64,000 nt of DNA. Origin: Chloroflexota bacterium. Its GTDB lineage: Bacteria; Chloroflexota; Chloroflexia; Thermomicrobiales; JADLAZ01. The notes under the pieces are model-generated. The model saw only the letters and a program-made list of their open reading frames with translations, was not told the origin of the DNA and did not search any database. Where the stretch lies: contig JADLAZ010000060.1 in NCBI GenBank assembly GCA_020849725.1, positions 4,204 through 68,203 of the forward strand, given 5' to 3'. Made by a program: the position numbers and the translations under genes. Below, in pieces: positions 62,662-64,000 of this stretch. Position 1 is the stretch's first letter; each line of letters begins with the position of its first letter.

Positions 62662-63936
62662 CTAACTGCTACCGAACAGCCCAGCCTCATCGAGCGGTCC
62701 CATTGCCGCTACAACTTGCGGATCAGTCAGTGGCAATCGATCGAGCAGCGCTCGGATGTCGTCGACGCCGACAGCTTCGACCTTGGCGACGACATCCTCG
62801 AGCGTCTCCAGCCGGCCGAGCGACAGCCACGAGTCGACCAGCGCCAGCATGCGGCGGTTGGTGCTCTCGCCGTCCATGACGACGCTGCTGGCCAGCTTGG
62901 TCTTGGCGCGCGCCAGCTCGGCCGCATCGACGCCGTCGCGCTGCATCCGCGCCAACTCCCGCTGCAATGCGGCGTAGCAGGCCGGCGCTAGCTGTGGCGT
63001 CGTCGTCGCCATCGCCAGCGTCATACCCACGCCGTCGAATGACAGCACCTCGGCCGCGGCGCTTTCTGCCAGCCCGGCCTCGCGGATGCCCCAGAACAGG
63101 CGCGAACCCGTGTCATCGCCCAGCACAGTTGCCATCACCTCGGCCGTGTAGCGGTCTGGGTCAGACCGACCGACCGACGGCATGGCGATCGTCAGGAGTT
63201 GCTGCTGCAGATCGGGACGATGGTAGACGCGCCGCTTCGGCGCCGGCCGGATGTCCGCTGTGGCGCGGCCGCCGTCGCCCGGCTCCCAGTCCGCCGTCAA
63301 CGTCTCGACCTGGCGCGCGACCGCGTCCCAGTCGAACTTGCCGGCAATGGCAAAGATGATGTTGTTCGGCGCGTACCGCCGCCGGTGATAGGCGCGCATC
63401 GCCTCCAGGTCCAGGCCACCGATCGTGTCGACGGTGCCCAGCACCAGATGCGACAGCGGGTAGGCGCCGTAGTAGTCCTGCAGGAGATGCTCGAACAGCT
63501 TGAAGCTCGGCATGTCCTCGTAGCGCTTGATCTCCTCCAGGATGACGTTGCGCTCCTGGTCAAAGTCCTCCCGCGCCAGCTTCGGCCGCATCATGTCGGC
63601 CAGCAGGTCGATCAGGGCGGGCGTCTGGTCGCCGAGCACCTTGGCCCAGTAGTAGGTGAACTCGAGCCAGGTGCCGGCGTTGTTCTCGGCGCCCATCTCT
63701 TCAAAGGCGCGGTTGATCGCCTTGTAGTCACGCGTGGGCGTGCCCTTGAACATCATGTGCTCGAGGAAGTGAGACACCCCCATCAGCTCAGCCGGCTCAT
63801 CACGCGAGCCGGTGTTGACGTAGAAGCAGGCCGACACCGACTCGACCGAGGGCATCATCTGGCCAAGCAGGTGCAGGCCATTGGCCTGCCGGTGCGTGTA
63901 GAAATGCGCCCCGGCGCCATTCCCGCTAGACGACAT
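62662..63936 (-). CDS. M16 family zinc peptidase
   Basis: Protein of 424 residues, insulinase-like. The inverted zinc motif HXXEH is His56-Phe-Leu-Glu59-His60 in GVSHFLEHMMFKGT, and the distal glutamate is Glu134 or Glu135 in NVILEEIKRYEDMPS. SVESVSACFYVNTGSRDEP, ENNAGTWLEFTYYWAKVL and the C-terminal-half TTTPQLAPACYAAL and AKTKLASSVVMDGESTNRRM fit the processing-peptidase subgroup. The ATG at 63936 overlaps the end of the gene upstream by 11 bases, whose tail looks like its usual paired M16 partner. Peptide substrate unknown. Confidence 0.94.
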   Translation of the reverse strand: MSSSGNGAGAHFYTHRQANGLHLLGQMMPSVESVSACFYVNTGSRDEPAELMGVSHFLEHMMFKGTPTRDYKAINRAFEEMGAENNAGTWLEFTYYWAKVLGDQTPALIDLLADMMRPKLAREDFDQERNVILEEIKRYEDMPSFKLFEHLLQDYYGAYPLSHLVLGTVDTIGGLDLEAMRAYHRRRYAPNNIIFAIAGKFDWDAVARQVETLTADWEPGDGGRATADIRPAPKRRVYHRPDLQQQLLTIAMPSVGRSDPDRYTAEVMATVLGDDTGSRLFWGIREAGLAESAAAEVLSFDGVGMTLAMATTTPQLAPACYAALQRELARMQRDGVDAAELARAKTKLASSVVMDGESTNRRMLALVDSWLSLGRLETLEDVVAKVEAVGVDDIRALLDRLPLTDPQVVAAMGPLDEAGLFGSS

Positions 63937-64000
63937 GGTCCATCAACTCCTCGGCCGTGCGTGGCCCGATCGTGACCAGCGTCAGGTTGGCGGGCGGCGC
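63926..64000 (-). CDS. C-terminal end of an upstream gene (probable paired M16 peptidase)
   Basis: The last 24 residues of a gene that continues beyond the right edge: PANLTLVTIGPRTAEELMDHVV then TAG at 63926-63928. The NLTLVTIGP strand is a common end of M16 peptidases, which often come as an active and a companion subunit encoded side by side. Only the tail is visible, so this is tentative. It overlaps the next gene by 11 bases. Confidence 0.5.
   Translation of the reverse strand, partial: APPANLTLVTIGPRTAEELMDHVV

Overview
The window is a high-GC (by eye about two thirds G+C), densely coded stretch of bacterial chromosome. It holds about 62 protein genes on both strands, no rRNA, and no tRNA or CRISPR array that I can see. 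The gene content suggests a free-living heterotroph, most likely a member of the Chloroflexota or a related Terrabacteria lineage: FtsH, a menaquinone-type three-subunit SdhCAB, LipM-type octanoyltransferase, DUF92, DUF350, paired M16 peptidases, an F420/FMN-type luciferase-like oxidoreductase, many SDRs, a PhyH oxygenase and an M81 peptidase. That placement is inference; no marker in the window fixes the phylum.

Layout. Positions 1-2491: a truncated ftsH and an SDR. 2588-8053: a compact minus-strand cluster that I regard as the most interesting region. It encodes SpeD, a membrane protein carrying an unrecognised C-terminal domain, a DUF350 membrane protein, a soluble copy of the same unrecognised domain, a FemAB-like GNAT transferase, and an 821-residue protein fusing a spermidine-synthase-like domain to a membrane segment and a new C-terminal region. 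8251-14506: a PhyH oxygenase and a complete branched-chain-amino-acid-type ABC transporter (livJ, a livH-livM fusion, livG, livF). 14543-20716: DUF92, an HD protein, a zincin, a membrane protein, gyrB and a response regulator. 20796-26517: a luciferase-like oxidoreductase, an ATP-grasp ligase, an SDR without its catalytic residues, a sugar isomerase-like protein, a possible PD-(D/E)XK protein and a TfoX-like protein.

26579-29338: two GT9 glycosyltransferases and fabZ, next to an intact ISAs1-type insertion sequence (29457-30741). 30759-35093: sdhC-sdhA-sdhB-lipM. 35279-44968: a periplasmic molybdoenzyme, DUF1786, phosphomannomutase, ndk, an SRAP protein, a GAF-type histidine kinase, a sugar-binding lipoprotein and a DapA-like aldolase. 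44940-49287: a GT-C mannosyltransferase-like protein, aroQ, a molybdopterin-binding protein and an MBL hydrolase. 49346-53238: a PglF/CapD dehydratase, a monotopic sugar-phosphate transferase and an aminotransferase, together looking like synthesis of an amino-sugar glycan. 53373-64000: SDRs, thiD, a flavin reductase, a carboxylesterase, a methyltransferase, an M81 peptidase, a sulfurtransferase, an aquaporin and M16 peptidases.

How the genes work together. The clearest units are the liv transporter, the sdhCAB-lipM operon, the fabZ-GT9-GT9 operon, the PglF/PglE/PglC-like trio and the SpeD/SpeE/FemAB/DUF350 cluster. The last can be read as a membrane-tethered pathway that makes decarboxylated AdoMet, moves its aminopropyl group to an acceptor and conjugates the product; the substrate is unknown. 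Many gene pairs overlap at starts or ends, so transcription units are tight and hairpins mark several convergent boundaries.
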